This document shows, piece by piece, positions 1-5,881 of a DNA stretch of 6,685 bases. The stretch lies in NCBI GenBank assembly GCA_028875175.1, contig JAPPFO010000079.1, forward strand, positions 1 to 6,685, given 5' to 3'. The stretch is from Chloroflexota bacterium. GTDB taxonomy: Bacteria; Chloroflexota; UBA11872. Made by a program: the position numbers and the translations under genes. The notes below the pieces were generated by a model, which was given only the letters and a program-made list of their open reading frames with translations, had not been told where the DNA came from and ran no database searches. Within the stretch, counting starts at the first letter, position 1. Each line of letters begins with the position of its first letter.

Positions 1-248
1 GGCTCGCCGCCGTGGTGATGGATTGCCTGGATCTTTCGCAAGGCGACGTGGTCATCCGTGCTGGTCTTCTCGACGTCGAAGTGGGGGTGTTGATGGTGCT
101 GGGCCCAGGCCTCGAGCACGTCGACCGACGCTCGCAGGACGTCGAGATCGGCCGGCGCGATGGCGTCCTCGAGCACCAGGAATCCCTGGTCGTGGAAGGC
201 CCCGACTTGTGATGCGGTCAGGCGATTGAGGGTGCGGGTCATTAGCAC
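1..248 (-). CDS. Phytanoyl-CoA dioxygenase (PhyH) family protein, N-terminal part, cut by window edge
   Basis: This gene runs leftwards off the window, so only about 82 N-terminal codons are present. After a short lead the protein reads LTASQVGAFHDQGFLVLEDA, the typical opening of PhyH-family Fe(II)/2-oxoglutarate dioxygenases (a helix, then a G-[FY]-[LV]-V-[LV] strand). A variable helical stretch follows and the fragment ends in IQAIHHHGGE. The catalytic HxD...H residues would lie beyond the edge, so activity cannot be judged. Two starts are in frame: GTG at 248 and ATG at 242. A strong GGAGGGG lies 6 nt before the GTG but 12 nt before the ATG, so I prefer the GTG. It follows the propeller glycosidase-like gene on the same strand after about 58 bp, which suggests co-transcription. 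It is clearly divergent from the complete PhyH at 2287-3162. The family call is fairly secure; the substrate is unknown. Confidence 0.75.
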   Translation of the reverse strand, partial: MLMTRTLNRLTASQVGAFHDQGFLVLEDAIAPADLDVLRASVDVLEAWAQHHQHPHFDVEKTSTDDHVALRKIQAIHHHGGE

Positions 249-254
249 AGCGGT

Positions 255-261
255 CCCCTCC
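255..261 (-). promoter_or_regulatory. Shine-Dalgarno site of the left-edge PhyH gene
   Basis: On the minus strand this reads GGAGGGG. It is 6 nt before an in-frame GTG (248) and 12 nt before the ATG (242). The spacing favours GTG initiation, or it may serve both starts. Confidence 0.55.
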
Positions 262-306
262 AGTTCTGTACTCGACTCGGTGTTGGTCGACGCGTTCGAT
301 CAGAGT

Positions 307-1839
307 TCATTCTGAACGATCCGTAAAGGTGAATCCGTGCAGCCGGGCCTGGCCGTAGATCCAGAATCGCAGCTGCACGGGCTCGGCGACCGACGGCAGG
401 TGCAGGGAGTCGGTCCAGCGGACCGGTCGTTCGGCGCCATCGGTGCAGAGGTGATGGCAATCGGCGCGCCCGAATCCTTCGATCTCCTCGCCGTCTGAAC
501 CAAGCACGGCGACGTCGATCCAGCTGCGGCCCGCCAGCGTCCGGCTCACGCTTGCAGAAAGATCAACTGCCCCAGCCGAGGGCTGGATCGGAATTGTCGT
601 AACGATGGCCGGCATCTCGCGATCGCGGGACTCGAGTCCGGTGAAACCGTCGAGCGGGAGCGTGGCGAGTCCCATCTGGGCCGGGTAGATGCTTCCCACG
701 CTCTGCGGCCATCCCACTTTTTTGGGCACGCGGTCGCCGAGCGGCCAGAGCGTCCAGGTCTCGGCCTGACCGGAGTAGTAGAGGCGAAGCTCAGAGCCGT
801 ACACGACCACGTCGCTTGAAGTCACGATGAAACCGCTGTCCCACCCGTGCCTGGCGCCGCGACGAATCACCGGCTCATGGGCGTTCACGCGCCGGAATAC
901 CTCGCCGTCCCGGCTGACGGCGAGCCGCACGTCTCCCACGTACGAACCGAGCAGCGGCTCGATCCACCCGAACTCGTAGAGCATGAAGTAGTAGCCCTTC
1001 CACGGGAAGACCGAGATGAAGTGGATTTGAAACTCCTCGCCATCGTCAGGGTCGATGATGGGGTTGTGGGTTGAGCGGGTCCACGTCCACGGGTCCGGGC
1101 CGAACGCCATGCCGCCCTTGCGGCTCGTCCACCCGCCGCGATCCGGCGACTTGGGCGCGGAGATCTGGCCGTAGCACTTGTAGCGGCGCTGTGGATCGGG
1201 GTCCTGGGGGTCATACAACACCTGGTGCACGTCGAACCACGCTTCAGGATCCGGGAGCCAGCGGTAGGCCCCATCCGGCGTGCGAGCGGATGTCAGGCAG
1301 GGTTTCCCCTCGCGCGTGAAGTGAATGCCGTCGGGCGAGTTCCAGATCTCCTTGTTCTCGTCTTCGTCCGGAAGGAAGAGCTTGTAGCGACGCTCAGGAT
1401 TCGGATCAGCCACGTCTTTCAGGCAGGGGCCATTCGTCCGGCGCGGCGAATTGTCGACGAGCAGATTGTTCGCCCGAGAGCCCTTGTACTCGCAGATGCC
1501 AAGGTCCGGACGATCCCAGGCGATGCCATCCACGCTGGTGGCGTAGCCCGTGCGCGGTCGCTGGATGCCGGCCTCCTGGGCGTCAAGGCCCATGTACCAG
1601 CACTTGAACAGGCCATCGTCGGCATCCCAGAGCACTGTCCCCTGCCAGGGCGACGCCTGCATCGAGTCCCAGCGTCCGATCAGCCCGGAGGGGAGGACGG
1701 GATCGGCCGGGTGTTTCGTGGCGCCAGTCACGGCGAGGCGCGCGTTGTGCATCTCGGCCACCTCAAGCAGGTCGGCGAAGAGGACGCTGCGGCCTGGCGC
1801 ATTCGACAGAGATACTGACGGCGGATAGGCGGCCGGCAT
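307..1839 (-). CDS. Glycosidase-like five-bladed beta-propeller protein (GH32/GH43-like fold), function unknown
   Basis: A 510-aa protein resembling uncharacterised members of the arabinanase/levansucrase/invertase propeller superfamily. Blade-like S-x-D-G motifs recur at about residues 102-105 (ATSVDGIAW), 168-171 (NSPDGIHF) and 309-312 (AVSRDGEVF). A second repeated motif, DP[ND]P[EQ]RRYK, occurs at 145-153 and 213-221. Aromatic-rich strands such as FKCWYMG (79-84) and YYFMLYEFGW (283-292) fit propeller blades. The last 90 or so residues (RSWIDVAVLGSDG..., LRFWIYG) look like a C-terminal beta-sandwich. There is no signal peptide or membrane segment, so a cytoplasmic protein acting on imported small glycosides or related compounds is likely. 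I could not assign the catalytic acids, and hydrolase activity is not shown. The ATG at 1839 has only a weak ribosome site, but family-like sequence begins by about residue 17, so later starts would trim conserved sequence. The start overlaps the stop of the upstream PhyH remnant (TGATG), which allows translational coupling. Confidence 0.7.
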   Translation of the reverse strand: MPAAYPPSVSLSNAPGRSVLFADLLEVAEMHNARLAVTGATKHPADPVLPSGLIGRWDSMQASPWQGTVLWDADDGLFKCWYMGLDAQEAGIQRPRTGYATSVDGIAWDRPDLGICEYKGSRANNLLVDNSPRRTNGPCLKDVADPNPERRYKLFLPDEDENKEIWNSPDGIHFTREGKPCLTSARTPDGAYRWLPDPEAWFDVHQVLYDPQDPDPQRRYKCYGQISAPKSPDRGGWTSRKGGMAFGPDPWTWTRSTHNPIIDPDDGEEFQIHFISVFPWKGYYFMLYEFGWIEPLLGSYVGDVRLAVSRDGEVFRRVNAHEPVIRRGARHGWDSGFIVTSSDVVVYGSELRLYYSGQAETWTLWPLGDRVPKKVGWPQSVGSIYPAQMGLATLPLDGFTGLESRDREMPAIVTTIPIQPSAGAVDLSASVSRTLAGRSWIDVAVLGSDGEEIEGFGRADCHHLCTDGAERPVRWTDSLHLPSVAEPVQLRFWIYGQARLHGFTFTDRSE

Positions 1840-2099
1840 CAGCGACGTCCGTCGCGCCGCGGAGAGGCACTATTCGGCCGTGCGCGTCGGGTCACACGAC
1901 GCGCGCATTGCACGACCGGAAACTTGGCACAGGTTCGGCGGATTTCGTCGGCGGCGTACATGCGCCGGGCCCTGCGATCCAGGACTTCTGCGTATTCGTC
2001 GACGACCGGCTGGAGGTCCTCACCAGGACCGAGGACGTCCCTGGCAACCACGTAGCCCTCGCGCCGGACGTGACCGAGATGCTCGACTGCGAGGCTCAT
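1839..2099 (-). pseudogene. Truncated PhyH-family dioxygenase N-terminus (gene remnant)
   Basis: This 86-codon reading frame begins like a PhyH dioxygenase: HLGHVRREGYVVARDVLG (8-25), then DLQPVVDEYAEVLDRRARR (28-46). That DLQPV-x-x-x-Y-x-x-x-LD pattern is characteristic of one bacterial PhyH subgroup. Similarity seems to persist to around residues 60-70 (KFPVVQCARRV). The frame then becomes Arg-rich low-complexity sequence and stops. Family members usually run about 250-300 aa and carry HxD and distal His iron ligands; none are present. I read the other two minus-strand frames just downstream and found no continuing PhyH sequence, so this looks like a deletion rather than a simple frameshift. 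Its stop overlaps the start of the glycosidase-like gene by one base. It could still be translated as a short leader that couples to that gene. A short novel protein is the alternative. Confidence 0.6.
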
Positions 2100-2102
2100 T
2101 AT

Positions 2103-2114
2103 TTCGATGTCGAA
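2103..2114. promoter_or_regulatory. Small inverted repeat in the divergent region (possible operator)
   Basis: TTCGA-TG-TCGAA is a perfect dyad with 5-bp arms and a 2-bp spacer, just upstream of the minus-strand start at 2099. It lies in the 187-bp region between the divergently transcribed PhyH remnant and the complete PhyH gene, where regulators could bind. A dyad of this size can arise by chance, and no regulator gene is nearby. Confidence 0.2.
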
Positions 2115-2286
2115 GGGAAGAAGCCTCGTCGGCGGATTCTAGTCTGCTCTGGCGAGTGAGTACATCGCCTCGTACGTGAAGCCTCCGGGGCCCGGGTCGC
2201 CGACTTGGCCTGCCGGGTGGTCGTGGGGGTTTCTGGTCTATCCCAGCCGCTACAGTGCATCTGCAGATTCAACGCGGTGTAATGAC

Positions 2287-3162
2287 ATGCCGGTGCTGAG
2301 TAAGCGCGACCTGGCGTTTTGGGACGAACACGGGTACGTGGTGCTGCCCAACGCGGTGCCGAAGCATCAACTTGCGACGCTGGTTGGCGCCATCTGGGAT
2401 TTCCTGGAGATGGACCCGGACAGCCCGGACGACTGGTACAAGTGGGCGCCGTATGACCGGAACGATCCGCAAACGCCGATTTCCGCGGCCGGCATGGTGT
2501 CGATGTATCAGCACCAGGCCCTGTGGGACAACCGGCAGTACCCGCGGGTGCATGAAGCCTTCGCGCAGATCTTTGGCAGCGAGCGGCTGTGGGTCTCGCT
2601 CGACCGAGTGAATATGAAGCCGCCGGTGCGAGCCGACCAGCCGGAGTGGGGTCATACGGGGATGATTCACTGGGACGTGGACACGTCGCGCCCGACGATT
2701 CCATTCGGGGTGCAGGGGGTGCTCTACCTGACTGACACGTCGGAGAACCAGGGCGGCTTCCAGTGCGTGCCAGGCTTCCACCGGGCCTTTGACGCATGGG
2801 TGAAGACGCAGCCAGCCGACCGCGATCCCTGGAACCCCGCCCTGGATGGGCTCGAGGTCAAGCCCATTGCCGGCAAGGCAGGCGACTTGATTATCTGGGA
2901 CCGCATGCTGGCGCACGGCAACGGACACAACAGGTCCCACAGGCCGCGCCTGGCCCAGTACATCACCATGCAGCCGGCGGAAGACGACGAGGAGTTGCGG
3001 CAGCTGCGCATCGAGTCGTGGCGGGAGCGCCGGCCGGCCAGGTCGCCGAACGGCGGATCCGGTTGGCCACGGGATCCTCGCGACAGGGAGCATCAGACGC
3101 AGTCGCCGGCCGTCCTGACCGACCTGGGCAGAAAACTCCTGGGCCTGGATGCTTGGGACTGA
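2287..3162 (+). CDS. Phytanoyl-CoA dioxygenase (PhyH) family Fe(II)/2-oxoglutarate oxygenase
   Basis: A complete 291-aa protein, normal length for bacterial PhyH members. The N-terminus has the family opening, LSKRDLAFWDEHGYVVLPNA (4-23). The iron-binding facial triad is visible: H128 and D130 in IHWDVD, and H210 in DRMLAHGNGHN. R221 in HRPRLAQY is the likely 2-oxoglutarate carboxylate anchor. GGFQCVPGFHR (156-166) and AGDLIIWD (198-205) are the usual core strands. The enzyme should hydroxylate a small organic substrate with O2 and 2-oxoglutarate in the cytoplasm, releasing CO2 and succinate; the substrate is unknown. The frame is open from an ATG at 2176, but those 37 extra residues are Pro/Gly/Ser-rich and unlike the family, so I start at 2287, although its ribosome site is weak. 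The tail (about 240-291) is charged and less conserved. It is divergent from the PhyH remnant to its left and followed on the same strand by the toroid gene after 115 bp. Confidence 0.88.
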   Translation: MPVLSKRDLAFWDEHGYVVLPNAVPKHQLATLVGAIWDFLEMDPDSPDDWYKWAPYDRNDPQTPISAAGMVSMYQHQALWDNRQYPRVHEAFAQIFGSERLWVSLDRVNMKPPVRADQPEWGHTGMIHWDVDTSRPTIPFGVQGVLYLTDTSENQGGFQCVPGFHRAFDAWVKTQPADRDPWNPALDGLEVKPIAGKAGDLIIWDRMLAHGNGHNRSHRPRLAQYITMQPAEDDEELRQLRIESWRERRPARSPNGGSGWPRDPRDREHQTQSPAVLTDLGRKLLGLDAWD

Positions 3163-3202
3163 CGCTGCAGACAAGGGGCGGCATTCGCAGGCGGACGCTT
3201 GA

Positions 3203-3231
3203 GCCGTGCCGGTCGCGAACCGGGCTGCGGC
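3203..3231 (+). other. Imperfect GC-rich hairpin between the PhyH and toroid genes
   Basis: GCCG (3203-3206) pairs with CGGC (3228-3231), and CCGGT (3209-3213) pairs with ACCGG (3219-3223) around a CGCGA loop, with an uneven internal bulge. There is no following T-run, so an intrinsic terminator is doubtful. It could be an attenuator-like or RNA-stability structure between two same-strand genes, or chance in GC-rich DNA. Confidence 0.25.
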
Positions 3232-3267
3232 ACCGCATCAGATCGGGCTCCAGCGCCCTGTGACTTC

Positions 3268-3272
3268 GGAGG
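3268..3272 (+). promoter_or_regulatory. Shine-Dalgarno site fixing the start of the toroid protein
   Basis: GGAGG is 5 nt upstream of the ATG at 3278. It chooses this start over an in-frame upstream ATG at 3206, which has no such site. Confidence 0.7.
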
Positions 3273-3277
3273 ATCCG

Positions 3278-4144
3278 ATGGGTCGATCAATCCTCGAGCG
3301 TGCCGAGCACTTCATTTGGAAAAACGCCCGGCTGGTGGAGCGGCGGCTGTTTGAGTTTCACTTCAAGGACGGCTCGCCAGCTGCAGTCGTGGACGCGCTG
3401 CGCCCCTATCAGAACGCCGATGGTGGATTCGGCAACGCCCTTGAACCGGACATTCGCTGTCCCGATAGTCAGCCCGTGCCGGTGCAGCACGCGCTCGAGC
3501 TTCTCAGCACCGTTGGGTTCGACCGCGAGATGGTGAGGGATGCCAGTGACTACCTGCTGACCATCACGACCCCGGAAGGCGGCGTGCCGTGGCTCTTGCC
3601 TTCCGCGCTGAAGTACCCGCGGGCGCCGTGGTGGAAGACCGGCGACGCGCCCGCCGCATCCGTCAATCCAACGGCCGCCATTGCCGGACTACTGCACCAG
3701 AACGGTTTTCGACACGAATGGCTGGAAGCCGCCACGAGGTATTGCTGGGCCAAGATCGCCGAGCTGGAGCTCACGGATCCTCACGATGCCGGCGTGGTGC
3801 TGACGTTCCTCTACAACGTCCCCGATCGTGCAAGGGCCGACGCGGAGCTGGCGCGCGTGACCGGCCTGCTGCTCTCGAGCGACCTGGTTGCGGATGTCAA
3901 TGCGGAAGGCTATGTCTTCAAACCGCTTGACTGGGCGCCCACGCCCGATCATCCGCTGCGAGACCACGTCGCACCGGAGAACGTCGCCGCGAATCTGGAC
4001 CTGCTCGTGGCGGGTCAGCAGCCGGATGGCGGATGGAATATTTCATGGGAGCCGCTAAGCCGCGCTTGTGAGCTGGAGTGGCGCGGCAGCGTCACCATCG
4101 ACGCCCTGTTGACGCTGCGGGCCAACGGACGGCTCGACGCGTAG
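3278..4144 (+). CDS. Alpha/alpha-toroid protein with prenyltransferase/squalene-oxidase-like repeats
   Basis: A 288-aa soluble protein. Repeats of the QW type are visible: QNADGGFG (45-52) near the N-terminus, a degenerate PEGGVPW (99-105), and QQPDGGW (247-253) near the C-terminus. Between them lie helical segments such as NPTAAIAGLL (130-139), which fits the alpha-alpha barrel of terpenoid cyclases and protein prenyltransferases. However, no DxDD motif of squalene-hopene cyclases is present, and I see no convincing zinc-ligand set of prenyltransferase beta subunits. The chain is also about half the length of a full triterpene cyclase. It therefore belongs to the small, uncharacterised proteins of this fold, and an enzymatic role should not be assumed. 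There is no signal peptide or membrane helix. The start is set by a GGAGG 5 nt upstream. It follows a PhyH gene on the same strand, possibly co-transcribed, and converges with the isomerase gene. Confidence 0.72.
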   Translation: MGRSILERAEHFIWKNARLVERRLFEFHFKDGSPAAVVDALRPYQNADGGFGNALEPDIRCPDSQPVPVQHALELLSTVGFDREMVRDASDYLLTITTPEGGVPWLLPSALKYPRAPWWKTGDAPAASVNPTAAIAGLLHQNGFRHEWLEAATRYCWAKIAELELTDPHDAGVVLTFLYNVPDRARADAELARVTGLLLSSDLVADVNAEGYVFKPLDWAPTPDHPLRDHVAPENVAANLDLLVAGQQPDGGWNISWEPLSRACELEWRGSVTIDALLTLRANGRLDA

Positions 4145-4264
4145 CCGCCCCGCCTCCCGGCAGGCAGTCACTCAGCTGAGATCATCGGTGGTCTTGCCGA
4201 GCAACCGTTTGCAGGGGCCTTGACGTCTGACGCGATTTGGAATGCCATATCCGGCACTCTTGGC

Positions 4265-4279
4265 TCGACGACCCGTCGA
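4265..4279 (-). terminator. Short hairpin just downstream of the isomerase gene (weak terminator candidate)
   Basis: TCGACG and CGTCGA form a 6-bp stem around a 3-nt loop, starting 8 nt after the isomerase stop codon on the minus strand. There is no T-tract after it, so it is at best a weak or Rho-assisted stop signal. The rest of the 143-bp convergent gap (4145-4287) shows only a 10-bp palindrome, CTCAGCTGAG, at 4171-4180. Confidence 0.22.
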
Positions 4280-4287
4280 CGCGCGGG

Positions 4288-5130
4288 CTAGCTGCCGGCG
4301 GCCCGCCGAGCGGCATCGAGGGCGGCGAATGATTGTTCGGCCGCGGCCCAGGGATCGTAGTCGGGCCGTCGCCAGATCATGGCGCTGACCTCGGCGGTGA
4401 CGGGAATGGTTGAGTCGTGCTCCGCCAGGATCCGAAAGTACGCGCCAAGGTCCAGGCTCCCCTCGCCGGGAAGCTGAAAGACAACCTCACCGTCGGCGTC
4501 GATGAAGCCGTCCTTGACGTGGATGTGCACGGCATACGGCAGACATGCCTCGATGCAGTGGCGCAAATCCATCTTCTGCACGTGAAAGTGGCTCATATCA
4601 AAGTTGAGCCGTAGCGCGGGATGGTTGGTCTGCTGCATGAGCCAGACGGCCTTTTCGGGGCTGTCCAACGGATTTCCGACGTGCGGCTCGACAGCCAGGA
4701 TCACCCCGTGGTCCTGCGCGATGTCCGCCAGCGCCAGCAGACGGTCGGCGATGCGCACGCGGCCGCTGTCCCAGGGCGGACCGTCGTGCCCAATGGGCGA
4801 GCTGAGAACCGACGGGTCATCCGAAAACGAGAGATCGCGGGCCAGTTGGCAGACGGCGCGAAACTCGGCGTCGACATCCTGTGCACCGTCGCCTTCCTCG
4901 CACAGCGGTAACAAGGCCATGAGCGCGGGCGACTCGAAACCCTGCTCCTGAATCGCGTTTGACAGCCGGCTCCGATCGTCACGGTTCAGGCGCGCCGGCG
5001 CGGTGGGCCAGCCCTCGCCGGCCAGGATCTCAATGGCCTCGAATCCGATCCGACGCAGGCGCGGCAGGGTCTGGAAGACATCCACATCGCGAAAGGCATA
5101 GGTCCCCGCGCCCAGCTTGATGCGGCTCAT
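4288..5130 (-). CDS. Sugar phosphate isomerase/epimerase-like TIM-barrel protein (xylose isomerase-like, AP endonuclease family 2 fold)
   Basis: A 280-aa protein of normal length for this family. It opens with a first barrel strand (IKLGAGTYAF), followed by RIGFEAIEILAGEGW (27-41). Residues matching the usual divalent-metal ligands are visible in order: E148 in AVEPHVG, D178 and H181 in NFDMSHFH, H202/H204 and D207 in VHIHVKDG, and E248 in VTAEVS. The GEG motif (222-224, LPGEGSLDLG) before the last strand is also typical. The family isomerises or epimerises sugars, inositol derivatives and related polyols, or cleaves related substrates; the exact substrate is not deducible. It is cytoplasmic, with no signal peptide. 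The ATG at 5130 overlaps the TGA of the upstream DJ-1/PfpI gene (ATGA), so the two are almost certainly one transcript with coupled translation. The frame stays open far upstream of 5130, but that part lies in the wrong frame across the DJ-1 gene and is not coding. Confidence 0.87.
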   Translation of the reverse strand: MSRIKLGAGTYAFRDVDVFQTLPRLRRIGFEAIEILAGEGWPTAPARLNRDDRSRLSNAIQEQGFESPALMALLPLCEEGDGAQDVDAEFRAVCQLARDLSFSDDPSVLSSPIGHDGPPWDSGRVRIADRLLALADIAQDHGVILAVEPHVGNPLDSPEKAVWLMQQTNHPALRLNFDMSHFHVQKMDLRHCIEACLPYAVHIHVKDGFIDADGEVVFQLPGEGSLDLGAYFRILAEHDSTIPVTAEVSAMIWRRPDYDPWAAAEQSFAALDAARRAAGS

Positions 5131-5723
5131 GCGTCTTGTGTCCCGAGCATGCGCTGGCGCTCGGCCTTCAACAGCTCGATCCAGTGCCTCATGTACCGGC
5201 CGTGGTCGTGCCAGGTGCGGCCTGAGACCAGGTTGCGGTCGATTGCCCAGGTTTCCTCGGAGTAGATTCCGCCGCAGACTTCCAGATCGAACCTGCACTT
5301 GGGGACACAGGCCATCGTGCGCCCCTCCACGACGCCCGCATAGGCCGGGATTTCCACGCCGTGGCAGACGGAGGCCGCCGGCTTGTCGTGCTCGAAGAAG
5401 TAGCGCGTGATGCGGACTAGGTCGGGGTCGTAGCGGATGTACTCGGGCGCCCGTCCGCCGGAGAAGAAGATTCCGACGTAAGCCTCGGGCTGCACGTCGG
5501 CGAAGGCCACGTCGGCCTGGATGGTGTAGCCCTCGTACTCGCGCGTGATTTCCCAGCCGGTTTGGGGAATCTCGTGCAGAACCATCTGGTAGCGGCGCTT
5601 CCGGGGCGCGGCGACCACCGCACGAAAGCCGTCCTCCTGCAGCCGCAGGATTGGGTAGAGCGTGTCCACCGTCTCGGTGGCGTCGCCCACGATGATCAGA
5701 ACGCCATCCGCCTCCGTCGCCAT
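5127..5723 (-). CDS. DJ-1/PfpI family protein (class I glutamine amidotransferase-like)
   Basis: A 198-aa protein of the DJ-1/PfpI superfamily, whose members include deglycases, glyoxalase III-like enzymes, proteases and chaperones. The first strand is GVLIIVGDATET. The conserved acid motif GGRAPEYIR places Glu at about residue 94. The nucleophile elbow ASVCHGVEIPA gives Cys120 followed by His121, the catalytic pair of PfpI-type members. The C-terminal VSGRTWHDH motif (166-174) matches the usual V-[TS]-[GS]-R-x-x-x-D end. The active residues are all present, so an active enzyme is plausible. I start at the ATG at 5723 because GGAGG lies 8 nt upstream. A GTG at 5756 would add 11 non-conserved residues and has no good ribosome site. 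The gene overlaps the isomerase by 4 nt, so both products probably act on the same carbohydrate or carbonyl metabolite; that is inference. Confidence 0.88.
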   Translation of the reverse strand: MATEADGVLIIVGDATETVDTLYPILRLQEDGFRAVVAAPRKRRYQMVLHEIPQTGWEITREYEGYTIQADVAFADVQPEAYVGIFFSGGRAPEYIRYDPDLVRITRYFFEHDKPAASVCHGVEIPAYAGVVEGRTMACVPKCRFDLEVCGGIYSEETWAIDRNLVSGRTWHDHGRYMRHWIELLKAERQRMLGTQDA

Positions 5724-5731
5724 GTCTGCCG

Positions 5732-5736
5732 CCTCC
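5732..5736 (-). promoter_or_regulatory. Shine-Dalgarno site of the DJ-1/PfpI gene
   Basis: On the minus strand GGAGG lies 8 nt before the ATG at 5723. It lies inside the frame that would be opened by the GTG at 5756, and so argues for the shorter protein. Confidence 0.65.
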
Positions 5737-5835
5737 GGGGCATCTGAATGCGCCACGGTTGCCCGCAGGGTACATGGCGAGCCTGAGCGTCACGGATCGT
5801 GGAGTTGGGCCAGGTTCCGTAGTCAGTGCACTCAA

Positions 5836-5841
5836 TAGAAT
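5836..5841 (+). promoter_or_regulatory. Possible -10 element upstream of the ABC substrate-binding protein
   Basis: TAGAAT matches the TATAAT consensus at five of six bases, 40 bp before the ATG at 5882, in the only A/T-richer patch of the divergent region. No good -35 is found at the right spacing, so this is a weak candidate. Confidence 0.22.
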
Positions 5842-5881
5842 GATCGGTCGCGGGCGGATCGCGGCCAGCTGGCAAGGTGAC

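Noticed and set aside
1225..1818. 197-codon plus-strand open frame opposite the glycosidase-like gene
   Set aside because: It is antisense to conserved propeller motifs and shows no family features of its own.
2176..2286. N-terminal extension of the PhyH gene to the ATG at 2176
   Set aside because: The 37 residues are low-complexity and unlike the family, and the homologous region begins just after the ATG at 2287.
2099..2797. 232-codon minus-strand open frame overlapping the PhyH start
   Set aside because: Its Arg/Pro/Ser/Thr-rich composition and overlap with a well-supported gene mark it as an artefact of high GC content.
2269..3174. 301-codon minus-strand open frame antisense to the complete PhyH gene
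   Set aside because: It shadows a gene with intact catalytic motifs and its translation shows no recognisable domain; such frames are common in GC-rich DNA.
4171..4180. Perfect palindrome CTCAGCTGAG in the convergent gap
   Set aside because: It has no loop and no T-run, so it cannot form a terminator hairpin, and a 10-bp palindrome alone is weak evidence of a binding site.
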